From Rhizobium anhuiense (GTDB lineage: Bacteria > Pseudomonadota > Alphaproteobacteria > Rhizobiales > Rhizobiaceae), in assembly GCF_003985145.1 (NCBI RefSeq), contig NZ_ML133522.1, positions 496,001 through 560,000 of the forward strand: DNA of 64,000 bases, written 5' to 3'. The translations under genes were made by a program, and so were the position numbers. The notes beneath the pieces were generated by a model, which worked only from the letters and a program-made list of their open reading frames with translations, was not told the DNA's origin and made no database searches. Shown here one piece after another: positions 46,046-54,864 of the stretch (the stretch's first letter is position 1; every line of letters begins with the position of its first letter).

Positions 46046-46329
46046 GGTACTTTCTCCTCTTTCGGTGACAGAAGAATGCCGAAGTGGGCATTTTGTTCCG
46101 TTCTGGGCCGAAGCGCCTGTGTTGATTGAGTTTTCGTCCTCTTCATTCTTGTCCCGGAGGACGAGATGCCGGCCGATCGGGTGCCCTGCGGACAGCAGCC
46201 GCCGCGACCCAATGCCCTTGACATGGCGGGGGCACTTTTGCATGGTTTTCCCATGGGGTCGCGATCACCCCACGAGGCGTCATGCTGAAGAATCGCGTCC
46301 AACAGAACCGATCAACGGAGGGACGCGTC

Positions 46330-47145
46330 ATGCCGTCATTTCTCGAAATTTCTCCCGACAAGCTCAGCCGCCTCATCGGAACTCCCGGTGCGCCTTGCAT
46401 TATCGACGTTCGCACGAAGGAGGACTTCGGGCTCGATCCGCGCCTGGTGCCGGGCTCGATCCGGCGCGACCATACCGAGGTAGCGTCCTGGGCCGGCAGC
46501 GTCGATGCCGATTCCGTCGTCGTGGTCTGCCAGAAGGGCAGCAAGCTCAGCCATGGCGTTGCAGCCTACCTGCGCCATGCCGGTATCGATGCCGAGAGCC
46601 TCGAGGGCGGCTTCGAAGCCTGGATCGCAGGCGGACCGGCGGTCCCCTGGGAAAAGCTGCCGCGCCGCGACGCGGAGGGACGGACTGTCTGGGTAACGCG
46701 CGCGCGGCCGAAGATCGACCGCATCGCCTGCCCCTGGCTGATCCGGCGCTTCGTCGATCCGAGCGCTGTCTTCCTGTTCGTGCCGGCGCCGGAAGTTATC
46801 GCCGTCGGAGAACGCTTTGGGGCGGCGCCCTTCGATATCGAAGATGTGTTCTGGAGCCACCGCGGCGAATTCTGCACTTTTGACGTCATGGTCGAGGAGT
46901 TCGGACTGGCGTCGGAACCGCTTCTGCGTCTGGCGCGGATCGTCAGGGCGGCGGATACCGCAAGGCCCGACCTCGCGCCCGAGGCGCCTGGCTTGCTTGC
47001 GGCGTCGCTCGGCCTCTCCAGGATGTATTCCGACGATCTGGAGCAACTGGAAGCCGGGATGCTGCTCTACGACGCCTTCTTCCGCTGGTGCCGGGATGCG
47101 ACCGAGGAAACCCACAACTGGCCAGCGCCGAAGAAGAGGGCATGA
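46330..47145 (+). CDS. Rhodanese-ChrB fusion protein
   Basis: A 271-residue protein with an N-terminal rhodanese domain (IIDVRTKEDFG, catalytic Cys67 in VVVCQKGSKLSHG) and a C-terminal chromate-resistance domain (VWVTRARPKIDRIACPWLIRRFVDPSAVFLFV) as in the C-terminal part of ChrB. It lacks the N-terminal DNA-binding part of regulatory ChrB, so it is more likely an enzyme or helper than a repressor. GGAGGG precedes ATG 46330. chrA starts one base after its stop codon. Confidence 0.88.
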   Translation: MPSFLEISPDKLSRLIGTPGAPCIIDVRTKEDFGLDPRLVPGSIRRDHTEVASWAGSVDADSVVVVCQKGSKLSHGVAAYLRHAGIDAESLEGGFEAWIAGGPAVPWEKLPRRDAEGRTVWVTRARPKIDRIACPWLIRRFVDPSAVFLFVPAPEVIAVGERFGAAPFDIEDVFWSHRGEFCTFDVMVEEFGLASEPLLRLARIVRAADTARPDLAPEAPGLLAASLGLSRMYSDDLEQLEAGMLLYDAFFRWCRDATEETHNWPAPKKRA

Positions 47146-47146
47146 G

Positions 47147-48568
47147 ATGGCCGAGATGACGGATGCTGCATCCGGCGGCAAAATGGCGGGGGAGGACGCG
47201 AATGGGGCGCATCATCACGGCGTCTCGTTTGGTGACGCCTTCAGGGTGTGGCTGCGCGTCGCCGCCTTGAGCTTCGGCGGTCCCGCCGGCCAGATCGCCG
47301 TCATGCACCGGATCATTGTCGACGAGAAGCGATGGATCGGCGAGCATCGTTTTCTGCATGCGCTGAATTATTGCATGCTGCTTCCCGGACCCGAGGCGCA
47401 GCAGCTCGCCGTCTATATCGGCTGGCTGATGCACCGGACAGCGGGTGGTCTCGTCGCCGGCTTGCTGTTCGTGCTGCCGGGGTTTCTATCGATCCTCTGT
47501 CTCAGCTATATCTATGCGGCTTACGGTAACGTCGCCATCGTCGCCGGTCTGTTTTTCGGGCTGAAGGCGGCGGTGCTCGCCGTCGTCGTGCAGGCGGTCA
47601 TCCGCATCGGCAGCCGCGCGCTGAGGAATAACGTCATGGTCGCTATTGCGGCCGTGGCCTTTATCGCCATCTTCTTTCTCCATATGCCGTTCCCGCTGAT
47701 CGTGCTCGCGGCCGGCATCGCCGGCTTTGTCGGCGGCAGGTTCGGGCTTGCGGCCTTCCGGACGGGCGGTGGCCACAAGGCCGGAAGCGGCCCGGTGCTG
47801 TCGGATGCCGAGTCGGCGCTCGGCGAGGGCATACCGGTGCATGCGCGCCCTAATCTTGCCTGGTCGCTGCGCATGTCGGCCGCGCTGCTCGCCCTCTGGC
47901 TCGCTCCGCTCGCCGTGCTCTACGCAACCTTCGGTGCCGACAGTGTCTTTACCCAAATCGGCCTGTTCTTCAGCAAGATGGCGGTCGTCACCTTCGGCGG
48001 CGCCTATGCCGTGTTGGCCTATGTCGCGCAGGAGGCCGTGCAGCATTTCGGCTGGCTGAAACCCGGCGAGATGCTGGATGGTCTCGGCATGGCCGAGACG
48101 ACCCCGGGGCCGCTGATCATGGTCGTGCAGTTCGTCGGTTTCATGGGCGCCTACCGCGATCCAGGAGCACTGAACCCGATGCTTGCTGCCACGCTTGCGG
48201 CGATGCTGACGACGTGGGTCACCTTTGTGCCCTGTTTCCTCTGGATCTTCCTCGGCGCGCCCTTCATCGAGAAACTGCGCGGCAACATCGCGCTTGCCGG
48301 CGCGATGTCGGCCATAACGGCGGCGGTCGTCGGGGTCATTCTCAACCTCGCCATCTGGTTTGCCCTGCACACGCTGTTTGCCGAGGTCGCGACCGTCGGC
48401 CTTGGCGGCTTGCGGCTCGATATCCCCGTGCTGCAATCGGCTGTGCCGGCGGCTATGGCGCTGTCGGCCGCTGCTGCCGTCGCCATCTTCCGCTTCAAGG
48501 CTTCCGTGATCGCGACGCTGCTCGCCTGTGCTGTTGCAGGGATGATCTGGACGCTGGCGGTGAACTAG
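47147..48568 (+). CDS. chrA: Chromate transporter ChrA
   Basis: A 473-residue bidomain CHR-family efflux pump. The two halves repeat the motif: LSFGGPAGQIAVM with LLPGPEAQQLAVYIGW in the first, VTFGGAYAVLAYV with TTPGPLIMVVQFVGF in the second. It exports chromate, probably in exchange for protons or sulfate. It is coupled to the rhodanese-ChrB gene. Its stop codon TAG (48566-48568) is the first three bases of palindromic repeat B. Confidence 0.92.
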   Translation: MAEMTDAASGGKMAGEDANGAHHHGVSFGDAFRVWLRVAALSFGGPAGQIAVMHRIIVDEKRWIGEHRFLHALNYCMLLPGPEAQQLAVYIGWLMHRTAGGLVAGLLFVLPGFLSILCLSYIYAAYGNVAIVAGLFFGLKAAVLAVVVQAVIRIGSRALRNNVMVAIAAVAFIAIFFLHMPFPLIVLAAGIAGFVGGRFGLAAFRTGGGHKAGSGPVLSDAESALGEGIPVHARPNLAWSLRMSAALLALWLAPLAVLYATFGADSVFTQIGLFFSKMAVVTFGGAYAVLAYVAQEAVQHFGWLKPGEMLDGLGMAETTPGPLIMVVQFVGFMGAYRDPGALNPMLAATLAAMLTTWVTFVPCFLWIFLGAPFIEKLRGNIALAGAMSAITAAVVGVILNLAIWFALHTLFAEVATVGLGGLRLDIPVLQSAVPAAMALSAAAAVAIFRFKASVIATLLACAVAGMIWTLAVN

Positions 48569-48605
48569 AGCCGTGCGTCCTTTCGGACGCACAAAGGACG
48601 CTCTA
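48566..48605. repeat. Palindromic repeat B, inverted copy, at chrA stop
   Basis: TAGAGC...GCTCTA arms with inner GCGTCC-TTTC-GGACGC. The first TAG is the chrA stop codon. It is in the opposite orientation to the copy at 43585. Confidence 0.82.
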
Positions 48606-48645
48606 ATACTTCAGACCTCCGCATCGTGCGGGACGATCCGCTAGA

Positions 48646-49977
48646 CTAGGCTTCCGCCCCATCCGCGGGAATGCGCGTGGCGAGCATCTTGTCGATGCGC
48701 ATGCCGTCCATGTCGAGCACTTCGAAGCGCCAGCCGTCGAAGAGAAAGGTTTCGCCGGCTTCGGGGATGTGCTGGAGCTGATGCAGCGCGAAGCCCGCAA
48801 GCGTATGGAAATCGGCATCCGGACGATCGCGCAGGCCCAGCCGTTCGAAGGCGTCGAAGGCCGGCATCATCGCATCGATCAAGAGCGAGCCGTCTTCCCT
48901 GACGACGATGTCGGGCTCTTCATCGGATCCCGGCAGGTCGCCGGCGATGGCTTCGAGCAGATCGGTCTGGGTGACGATGCCTTCGAGGCTGCCATATTCG
49001 TCGATGACGATGGCGAGGCGAACGGGCGAGGCCTTGAAACTGTCGAGCACGCGGACGACCGAGGTGCCCTCATGCAGCACCAGCGGCTGCTTGATCACCT
49101 CCATCGGCCGGACCTTGCCGCCGTCCAGAACCTGGTCGAGAAGGTCCTTTTTCAACACCATGCCGATCGGTTCGTCGATCGAGCCACGCGCGACCAGCAA
49201 CTGCTCATGGCCGCATTCGCGGATGGTCTTCAGGATCTCGGCGTCGCTGTCGTCGGCGTCGAACCATTCGATATCGAGACGCGGGGTCATGATGTCGGAG
49301 ATCGGTCTGTCGCCGATGTTGAACACCCGCTCGACCAGTTGCTGCTGCACCTGGTTGAGAAGGCCGGCCTCCTGGCTCTCGGCGACCAGCAGCTTGAGCT
49401 CCTGCGGCGAATGGAACGACGATTCGCCGGTTCCGGCGCGAAGACCCACACCGCGCAGCACGAGGTTGCCCATGCCGTTCAGGGCAAAAATCGCCGGCTT
49501 GAACAGCAAGAGGAAGAACCCGAGCGGACGCACCACAGCAAGCGAGGTGGCCTCGCTGCGCTGAAGCGCCAGGCTTTTCGGCGCGAGCTCGCCGAGCACG
49601 ATGTGCAGCGCCGTGATGATGACGAAGGCAATGACGATGGCGACGGTATGCGCGCCTGTCGCCGCCCATTGCCCGGGCAGCCAGGACAGCAGAGGCTCGA
49701 TCAGGTGCGCAAGCGCCGGCTCGCCGACCCAGCCAAGGGCGAGCGACGAAATGGTGATGCCGAGCTGAGTGGCTGCGAGGTTGGCATCGAGATTGTCGAC
49801 GGCGCGCTGAAGTGCGGAGGCATTCATGCGGCCTGCCGCGGCAAGTTCCGTGACACGGCTGCGCCGCACCGACACCAGTGCGAATTCGGCGGCGACGAAG
49901 AAGCCATTGGCGGCCACGAGAAGCAACACGGCTAGTATCCCGACATAGTCGAAGAGCCCGCCCGCGGATTCGGACAT
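48646..49977 (-). CDS. CorC/HlyC-family membrane protein (DUF21-CBS)
   Basis: A 443-residue protein: DUF21/CNNM membrane domain with about four helices (to residue 180), two CBS domains (about 210-330; MTPRLDIEWFD, LAIVIDEYGSLEGIVTQTDLLEAI) and a C-terminal CorC_HlyC domain (WRFEVLDMDGMRIDKML). Relatives are magnesium or cobalt efflux or regulatory proteins; the haemolysin name is historical. GAGG precedes ATG 49977. Confidence 0.92.
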   Translation of the reverse strand: MSESAGGLFDYVGILAVLLLVAANGFFVAAEFALVSVRRSRVTELAAAGRMNASALQRAVDNLDANLAATQLGITISSLALGWVGEPALAHLIEPLLSWLPGQWAATGAHTVAIVIAFVIITALHIVLGELAPKSLALQRSEATSLAVVRPLGFFLLLFKPAIFALNGMGNLVLRGVGLRAGTGESSFHSPQELKLLVAESQEAGLLNQVQQQLVERVFNIGDRPISDIMTPRLDIEWFDADDSDAEILKTIRECGHEQLLVARGSIDEPIGMVLKKDLLDQVLDGGKVRPMEVIKQPLVLHEGTSVVRVLDSFKASPVRLAIVIDEYGSLEGIVTQTDLLEAIAGDLPGSDEEPDIVVREDGSLLIDAMMPAFDAFERLGLRDRPDADFHTLAGFALHQLQHIPEAGETFLFDGWRFEVLDMDGMRIDKMLATRIPADGAEA

Positions 49978-50105
49978 GTTTCCCTACCTCTGAATTGATG
50001 CGAGTCCGAAACTACACGCTCGGACAGAGGTAGCAAGGCGCAGCCGCATTCTTGCTGCACGCGATGTGGATGTCGGGTTGCCGTCATCGGGTGACCGCTG
50101 CCGCG

Positions 50106-50489
50106 TCATCTCTTCGGTGCTTCGAAGAGTTCGATCGGGTTTCCGGCCGGGTCTTCGAGGAGGATTTGCTTGCCGCCCATGCCCTGCACGATCTCGTTGC
50201 GAAAACGCGCGCCGGCCTGGCGCAGCGTGGCGACTTCGGCTTCCAGATCCGCGACTTCGATCTGGATGCGATTCCATCCGCCGGGCTCGGGCTTTCGTCC
50301 GTCTGGCATCGCCTGAGACGCTCCGCCCGGTCCCGTTACGCCGCTGACGAGCAGACGAAAGCCGTCCCTGGTGAGGATGGCGAAGCTGGGCGCGGGATGA
50401 AGCGCGATCGAGAAGCCGAGATGTCTCGTGTAAAATTCCAACGCGACGTCGACGTCGTCGACGATATAGCGCACGCTGATGCCGGGCAT
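50106..50489 (-). CDS. VOC family protein (glyoxalase-like)
   Basis: A 127-residue protein with two beta-alpha-beta-beta-beta units (SVRYIVDDVDVALEFYTRHLGF... and IQIEVADLEAEVATLRQAGARFRNEIVQG...ILLEDPAGNPIELFE). Glu in the last motif is a metal-ligand candidate. GGAGGAAA precedes ATG 50489. Substrate unknown. Confidence 0.85.
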   Translation of the reverse strand: MPGISVRYIVDDVDVALEFYTRHLGFSIALHPAPSFAILTRDGFRLLVSGVTGPGGASQAMPDGRKPEPGGWNRIQIEVADLEAEVATLRQAGARFRNEIVQGMGGKQILLEDPAGNPIELFEAPKR

Positions 50490-50806
50490 GATTTCCTCCA
50501 CTGTCTCTAGAGCGATCCCGCACGACAGTCCCGACGGCGCCAAGCGCTCGTTCGGAGGCAGGGACACGCTGCATTATTTGAATCTGCGCCCAATTCTTCC
50601 GAAAATCGAATCCGATCTTTTGGCGCTATGCAGCGATTGTGCCGTGTCGGGTAAAACGGCTCTTCGTCATAGTGTATAAGACTAACCTAAAATATTAGCC
50701 GCAACCCACAGCCATCGGATTCTATTACGAAAATTTAATTTATATTTCAGTTTCGGTTCATCTTTTCAGCCCTAGTTTGTTCCCGTGCCAACACGAGGAA
50801 CCCGAC
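50490..50806. other. Gap between VOC and RcnB-like genes
   Basis: 317 bp. The first part holds degenerate remnants of repeats A and B (CTAGAGCGATCCC near 50507; CCGAAAATCG near 50599). The remaining 130 bp are AT-rich and probably carry the promoter of the RcnB-like gene. No gene is seen. Confidence 0.45.
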
Positions 50807-51130
50807 ATGAAAAAGATTCTTGCAGCTCTTCTTTCCGCCTCCTTTCTTCTGTCTCCGATGATTGTCTCCCAGGCCAGTGCTGACGATTATCGCCGTCCGC
50901 CTGTCGTGCAGAAGCGGGTGATCGTTGAGAAGAAGGTCATCCGGCCGCATTGGAAAAAGGGATACCGCGTCAATGCCAGCGAGCGTCGCCGGTTCTCCGA
51001 TGTCAACGACTACCGCCGCTATCGGCTGGCGCCTCCGCCGCGCGGTTATCGCTGGGTCCGCGCTGACAATGACTACCTGTTGATCAGCGTCACCAGCGGC
51101 ATCATCTCCAGCATCATTACCGTCCGTTGA
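50807..51130 (+). CDS. RcnB family periplasmic protein
   Basis: A 107-residue protein with a signal peptide (to ...SQASA), a basic middle (RPPVVQKRVIVEKKVIRPHWKKG) and the RcnB-like end APPPRGYRWVRADNDYLLISVTSGIISSII. RcnB in E. coli helps hold nickel/cobalt homeostasis; the family is broad in rhizobia. GAGGAA precedes ATG 50807. Confidence 0.85.
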   Translation: MKKILAALLSASFLLSPMIVSQASADDYRRPPVVQKRVIVEKKVIRPHWKKGYRVNASERRRFSDVNDYRRYRLAPPPRGYRWVRADNDYLLISVTSGIISSIITVR

Positions 51131-51144
51131 TCGCAGATGGATGA

Positions 51145-51176
51145 GGAAAGAGGACGGATTTGGCTGCCCTCTTTCC
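51145..51176 (+). terminator. Hairpin after RcnB-like gene
   Basis: GGAAAGAGG (51145-51153) and CCTCTTTCC (51168-51176) are perfect 9-bp arms, 15 bp after the stop codon. No T-run follows, so it may act as an RNA 3'-end stabiliser rather than a classical terminator. Confidence 0.55.
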
Positions 51177-51272
51177 AACTGAGGGCAATGAGTATCGATA
51201 GGTATCCTCGTTCTCTCCGTCAGTCCTGCGACAGGCGCAGGTGAGGGAGGGGTTGCTCTCGCCGGTGATCGG

Positions 51273-51452
51273 TTAATCCTGCCGGCGCAAAGGCATTACC
51301 CGGTCAGCGATGATGCCGAGAAATCCCTTCGGTTTGCGGGTTTCAGTCTCAGGGTCCGGTGGATACGTCAGCGGATGAAGTCCTTCGATTGTTGGCAAGG
51401 GATCGCATTCCTGGCAGATGCAGCGGTAGGATTTGATCGCCGTCGCTTTCAT
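51273..51452 (-). CDS. Small CxCxxC protein coupled to the COG0523 GTPase
   Basis: A 59-residue protein whose ATG overlaps the GTPase stop codon in the ATGA manner, indicating coupled translation. It contains [11 protein letters not shown], a possible zinc-binding C-x-C-x2-C cluster, and a basic C terminus ([11 protein letters not shown]). No signal peptide or membrane helix. Given its place behind a Zur-linked zinc GTPase, it may be a metal-binding partner (inference). Family not recognised. Confidence 0.5.
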   Translation of the reverse strand: MKATAIKSYRCICQECDPLPTIEGLHPLTYPPDPETETRKPKGFLGIIADRVMPLRRQD

Positions 51453-52654
51453 GCTGCCTGCCGGCTCCAACTGGCGAAGGGATCAGGCAGTTTGCGCCAG
51501 CGTTCCGGTGCAAACACCGTGGTGTCGACCAGACAGGCGTCGAGTTCCTTCCTGATCCAGGCTTCGTCCATCGGATCGGCGCCGATGAAAACGATTTCCT
51601 GGCGGCGGTCGCCCCAGACCGGGTCGAGATAGGGGCCGATGGCGCGCATGAAGCCTGGCTCTTCGGGCCATTGTTCGCGGGGTACGGCCGCCCACCACAG
51701 ACCCATTTTGCCGGTACGAACGATCGCGCCCGCCTGGCTGATCTCGCCGACATGATGCGGCCGGGTCGCCAGCCAGAAGAAGCCCTTGGCGCGCACCACG
51801 CCCGGCCAGCTTCTGTCGAGGAAGGCTTGCAGCTTTGCCGGATGGAAGGGCCGTTTTTCGCGATAGACGAAGGAGCGGATGCCGTATTCCTCGGTCTCCG
51901 GCACGTGATCGCGGAAGCCGTGCAGCTCCTTGTACCAGAGTGGATGGGTCTCGGCCTTGTCGATGTCGAAGCGGCCGGTGCCGAGCATTTCGTTCAGCGC
52001 CACCCTGCCGAAATCCGCCTCGATCAGCTTGGCATCGGGGTTGAGGCCGGTGACGATCTTGCGGGCGGCGTCGCGCTCTTCCTCGCTGGCCGTGCCGACC
52101 TTGTTCAGCACCACGACATCGGCGAATTCGATCTGCTCGACCAGCAGGTCGACGATGGTCCTGTTGTCGCCGTCACCCGCCGTTTCGCCGCGGTCGGCGA
52201 GGAAATCGGCTGAGGCATAATCGGCAAGCAGGTTGGCGGCGTCGACGACGGTCACCATGGTGTCGAGCCTTGCGACGTCGGAAAGGCTTTGGCCGTTCTC
52301 ATCTCGAAATTCGAAGGTGGTGGCGACGGGCAGGGGCTCGGCAATGCCGGTGGATTCAATCAGGAGGTAATCGAAGCGGCCCTGGTCGGCGAGCTGGCGC
52401 ACCTCGTTCAACAGGTCGTCGCGCAGTGTGCAGCAGATGCAGCCGTTGGTCATTTCGACAAGCTGCTCCTCGGTGCGGGAGAGATTGGCGCCGCCGTCGC
52501 GCACCAGCGCCGCGTCGATATTCACCTCGCTCATGTCGTTGACGATGACGGCGACGCGCAAACCTTCGCGATTGGCGAGCACATGGTTGAGCAGCGTCGT
52601 CTTGCCGGCGCCGAGGAAGCCTGAAAGCACGGTGACGGGAAGTCTATTGTCCAT
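51449..52654 (-). CDS. COG0523 (CobW/YciC-like) zinc metallochaperone GTPase
   Basis: A 401-residue G3E GTPase: Walker [10 protein letters not shown] (12-20), CxCC metal motif GCICC (71-75), Walker B-like [11 protein letters not shown] and VVLNKVG, then a CobW C-terminal domain. Zur-regulated members (YciC, ZigA, ZagA) deliver or save zinc during starvation. A Zur-type site lies about 20-37 bp upstream, nearly identical to the one before znuA. A small coupled gene follows. Confidence 0.9.
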   Translation of the reverse strand: MDNRLPVTVLSGFLGAGKTTLLNHVLANREGLRVAVIVNDMSEVNIDAALVRDGGANLSRTEEQLVEMTNGCICCTLRDDLLNEVRQLADQGRFDYLLIESTGIAEPLPVATTFEFRDENGQSLSDVARLDTMVTVVDAANLLADYASADFLADRGETAGDGDNRTIVDLLVEQIEFADVVVLNKVGTASEEERDAARKIVTGLNPDAKLIEADFGRVALNEMLGTGRFDIDKAETHPLWYKELHGFRDHVPETEEYGIRSFVYREKRPFHPAKLQAFLDRSWPGVVRAKGFFWLATRPHHVGEISQAGAIVRTGKMGLWWAAVPREQWPEEPGFMRAIGPYLDPVWGDRRQEIVFIGADPMDEAWIRKELDACLVDTTVFAPERWRKLPDPFASWSRQAA

Positions 52655-52673
52655 GGGAACCTCATCGAATTAT

Positions 52674-52691
52674 TAATGTTATATCATTACA
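52674..52691. promoter_or_regulatory. Zur box before the GTPase gene
   Basis: TGTTATATCATTACA (52677-52691) fits the palindrome TGTTAT-N3-ATAACA with one mismatch and differs from the znuA site (53852-53866) at only two positions. Confidence 0.72.
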
Positions 52692-52702
52692 TGGATTGCG
52701 CT

Positions 52703-52732
52703 GAAAAAAGGCGGAACGGGGGTGTCCGCCTT
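52703..52732 (-). terminator. znuA terminator
   Basis: On the minus strand AAGGCGGA and TCCGCCTT form an 8-bp stem followed by TTTT. It lies between the znuA stop codon and the GTPase promoter, so znuA and the GTPase gene are separate units under separate Zur boxes. Confidence 0.78.
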
Positions 52733-52797
52733 CTTCCGCTTCAGCTTTCTCCAAAACGTCGCGTGTCCGGCAGGACGCGCAGCGCGGCGCATGACAA

Positions 52798-53826
52798 TCA
52801 TGCGCCGGAGAGGCAGCCCTTAATGCTGTTGGCGATGCCGCGCATGAGGGTGAAGTAGAGATCGGGGCCGGCCTTCAGCGTCGCCGCTTCGGGGTCGAGC
52901 ACGCCTGATTTGGCGTGCGTGCCTTCGATGACCACATCGACGAGGCGCGGTTCGAACTGCGGCTCGGCAAAGACGCAGGTGGCGCCGAGTTGCCCGACCT
53001 TGCTGTGGATTTCCGAAACACGCTCGGCGCCGGGAATGGTTTCCGGGCTGACGGTGATCGAGCCGGCGACCCGGATGCCGTAGCGATGCTCGAAATACTG
53101 GTAGGCATCGTGGAAGACGATGAAGGGCTTGTCCTTGACGGGAGCGACAATGCCCTTGATCTCGGTATCCAACGCATCCAGCTTGTCGTCGAGAGCCTTG
53201 GCGTTGCCCTGATAGGTCAGCGCATTGGCGGGATCGGCGGCGACCAGCGTCGTGGTGATCATGGCGGCCATCGCCTTGGCATTCATCGGGTCGAGCCAGA
53301 GATGGGTGTCGAAGGCGCCGTGGTCGTGGTGATCGTCGGCAGCATGCGTGGCTTCGGCATCGTGATGTTCGTGACCGGAGGCAGTGTCGTGCTCGTCGCC
53401 GTCATCGTGCGCTTCAAAGGCGCCGCCCTCGCGGAAGGGGAGTTTGACGAGGCCGGGCGCTTCATCGAGTGCAGCGATGCTGGCATCCCGGCCGAGCGCC
53501 TGCAGTGGCTTTTCGAGAAAGGCCTCGAGGCCGGGACCGACCCAGAAAATCACCTTGGCGTCCTGCAAAGCGCGGGCATTCGACGGCTTCAGACTGTAGG
53601 TGTGCGGGGAGGCGGCGCCGTCGACGATCAGTTCCGGTTCGCCGACGCCCTGCATGATCGCCGAAACCAGCGAATGGATCGGCTTGATCGAGGTGACGAC
53701 GACAGGCGCATCGGCGGCCCGCATCGTTCCGGCAAAGAGCAAGGCGGGGATTGCGACGCCCATGATTGCGAGAGCCGGTATTTTGAAGGCCAAGACTTTG
53801 AGAAATGGCCCCAGGGCACGTTGCAT
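52798..53826 (-). CDS. znuA: Zinc ABC transporter substrate-binding protein ZnuA
   Basis: A 342-residue cluster 9 binding protein. The N terminus has a signal/anchor (to ...TMRAADA). A His/Asp-rich loop at about 140-169 (GHEHHDAEATHAADDHHDHG) and metal ligand His residues in PHTYSLKPS, DTHLWLDP and VFHDAYQYF mark it as zinc-specific. AAGGGAAG precedes ATG 53826. It is divergent from znuCB-zur, with Zur boxes between. Confidence 0.95.
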   Translation of the reverse strand: MQRALGPFLKVLAFKIPALAIMGVAIPALLFAGTMRAADAPVVVTSIKPIHSLVSAIMQGVGEPELIVDGAASPHTYSLKPSNARALQDAKVIFWVGPGLEAFLEKPLQALGRDASIAALDEAPGLVKLPFREGGAFEAHDDGDEHDTASGHEHHDAEATHAADDHHDHGAFDTHLWLDPMNAKAMAAMITTTLVAADPANALTYQGNAKALDDKLDALDTEIKGIVAPVKDKPFIVFHDAYQYFEHRYGIRVAGSITVSPETIPGAERVSEIHSKVGQLGATCVFAEPQFEPRLVDVVIEGTHAKSGVLDPEAATLKAGPDLYFTLMRGIANSIKGCLSGA

Positions 53827-53851
53827 CAGTGTGCTTCCCTTGAATTACAAT

Positions 53852-53888
53852 TGTTATGTTATTACATCAATTGCGTTATGCTATAACG
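53852..53888. promoter_or_regulatory. Zur boxes of the znuA / znuCB-zur divergent promoter
   Basis: TGTTATGTTATTACA (53852-53866) lies before znuA and CGTTAT-GCT-ATAACG (53874-53888; perfect 6-bp arms) before znuC. Both follow the same YGTTAT-N3-ATWACR pattern as the GTPase site at 52677. Confidence 0.78.
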
Positions 53889-53928
53889 TGTGCAATAGCA
53901 GGACGCAACAGCACTTTCGGAAAATTTG

Positions 53929-54864
53929 ATGCTCTCTCCCGCAAAGACCCTCGGTAGTGTCAGGGCCGAACCGCTGGTTTCGCTTGAAAATGTCGGCGTT
54001 CTCCGCAATGGCCGCTGGCTGGTGCGCGGCGTCGATTTTTCCGTCTCGCGCGGCGAGATCGTTACCCTGATCGGGCCGAACGGCTCCGGCAAATCGACGA
54101 GCGCCAAAGCGGCAATCGGCGTGCTGAAGCCCGACGAGGGCAGGGTGGAGCGCAAGGCCGGCCTCAAGGTCGGCTATGTCCCGCAGAAGCTGTCGATCGA
54201 CTGGACCCTGCCGCTTTCGGTGCGTCGGCTGATGACGCTGACCGGCCCGCTGCCCGAGCGCGACATGCTCTCGGCGCTCGAATCCGCCGGCATCGCCCAT
54301 ATGCTCGATGCCGAAGTGCAGCATCTTTCCGGCGGCGAATTCCAGCGGGCGCTGATGGCACGCGCCATTGCCCGCAAGCCGGATCTGCTGGTGCTCGACG
54401 AGCCGGTGCAGGGGGTCGATTTCTCCGGCGAGATCGCCCTCTACGATCTCATCAAATCGATCCGCAACGCCAGCGGCTGCGGCATTCTGCTGATCTCGCA
54501 CGATCTCCACGTCGTCATGGCCGAGACCGACACCGTCATCTGCCTCAATGGTCATGTGTGCTGCCGCGGCACGCCCGAATCCGTCAGCCGCAGCCCGGAA
54601 TATGTGCGCCTGTTCGGCAGCCGGGCGGCGCAGACGCTGGCCGTCTACAGCCATCATCACGATCATACGCATCTGCCGGATGGGCGCGTGCAGCATGCGG
54701 ACGGCACGGTCACCGATCATTGCCACGCCGATGACGGGCATCACGCGCATGACGGCGGCCATGCGCACGACCACGGGCATGACGGGCATGACCATGGGCA
54801 TGCCGGTGATGGCCACACGCATCCGCACGCCCATGAGCATGCGGCGGGAGATCGCCATGCTTGA
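53929..54864 (+). CDS. znuC: Zinc ABC transporter ATP-binding protein ZnuC
   Basis: A 311-residue ATPase: Walker A GPNGSGKST, signature LSGGEFQR, Walker B LLVLDEP, switch ISHDLH. The C-terminal 60 residues are very rich in His and Asp (HAHDHGHDGHDHGHAGDGHT), a zinc-buffering tail common in rhizobial ZnuC. The start is ATG 53929 or TTG 53926. It overlaps znuB by 8 bases. Confidence 0.94.
   Translation: MLSPAKTLGSVRAEPLVSLENVGVLRNGRWLVRGVDFSVSRGEIVTLIGPNGSGKSTSAKAAIGVLKPDEGRVERKAGLKVGYVPQKLSIDWTLPLSVRRLMTLTGPLPERDMLSALESAGIAHMLDAEVQHLSGGEFQRALMARAIARKPDLLVLDEPVQGVDFSGEIALYDLIKSIRNASGCGILLISHDLHVVMAETDTVICLNGHVCCRGTPESVSRSPEYVRLFGSRAAQTLAVYSHHHDHTHLPDGRVQHADGTVTDHCHADDGHHAHDGGHAHDHGHDGHDHGHAGDGHTHPHAHEHAAGDRHA

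Noticed and set aside
48769..49935. A 388-residue plus-strand frame opposite the CorC/HlyC-family gene
   Set aside because: Shadow of a well-supported gene; no ribosome site.
54650..54850. Repetitive CATGACGG-like DNA
   Set aside because: It is the coding sequence of the His-rich ZnuC tail.
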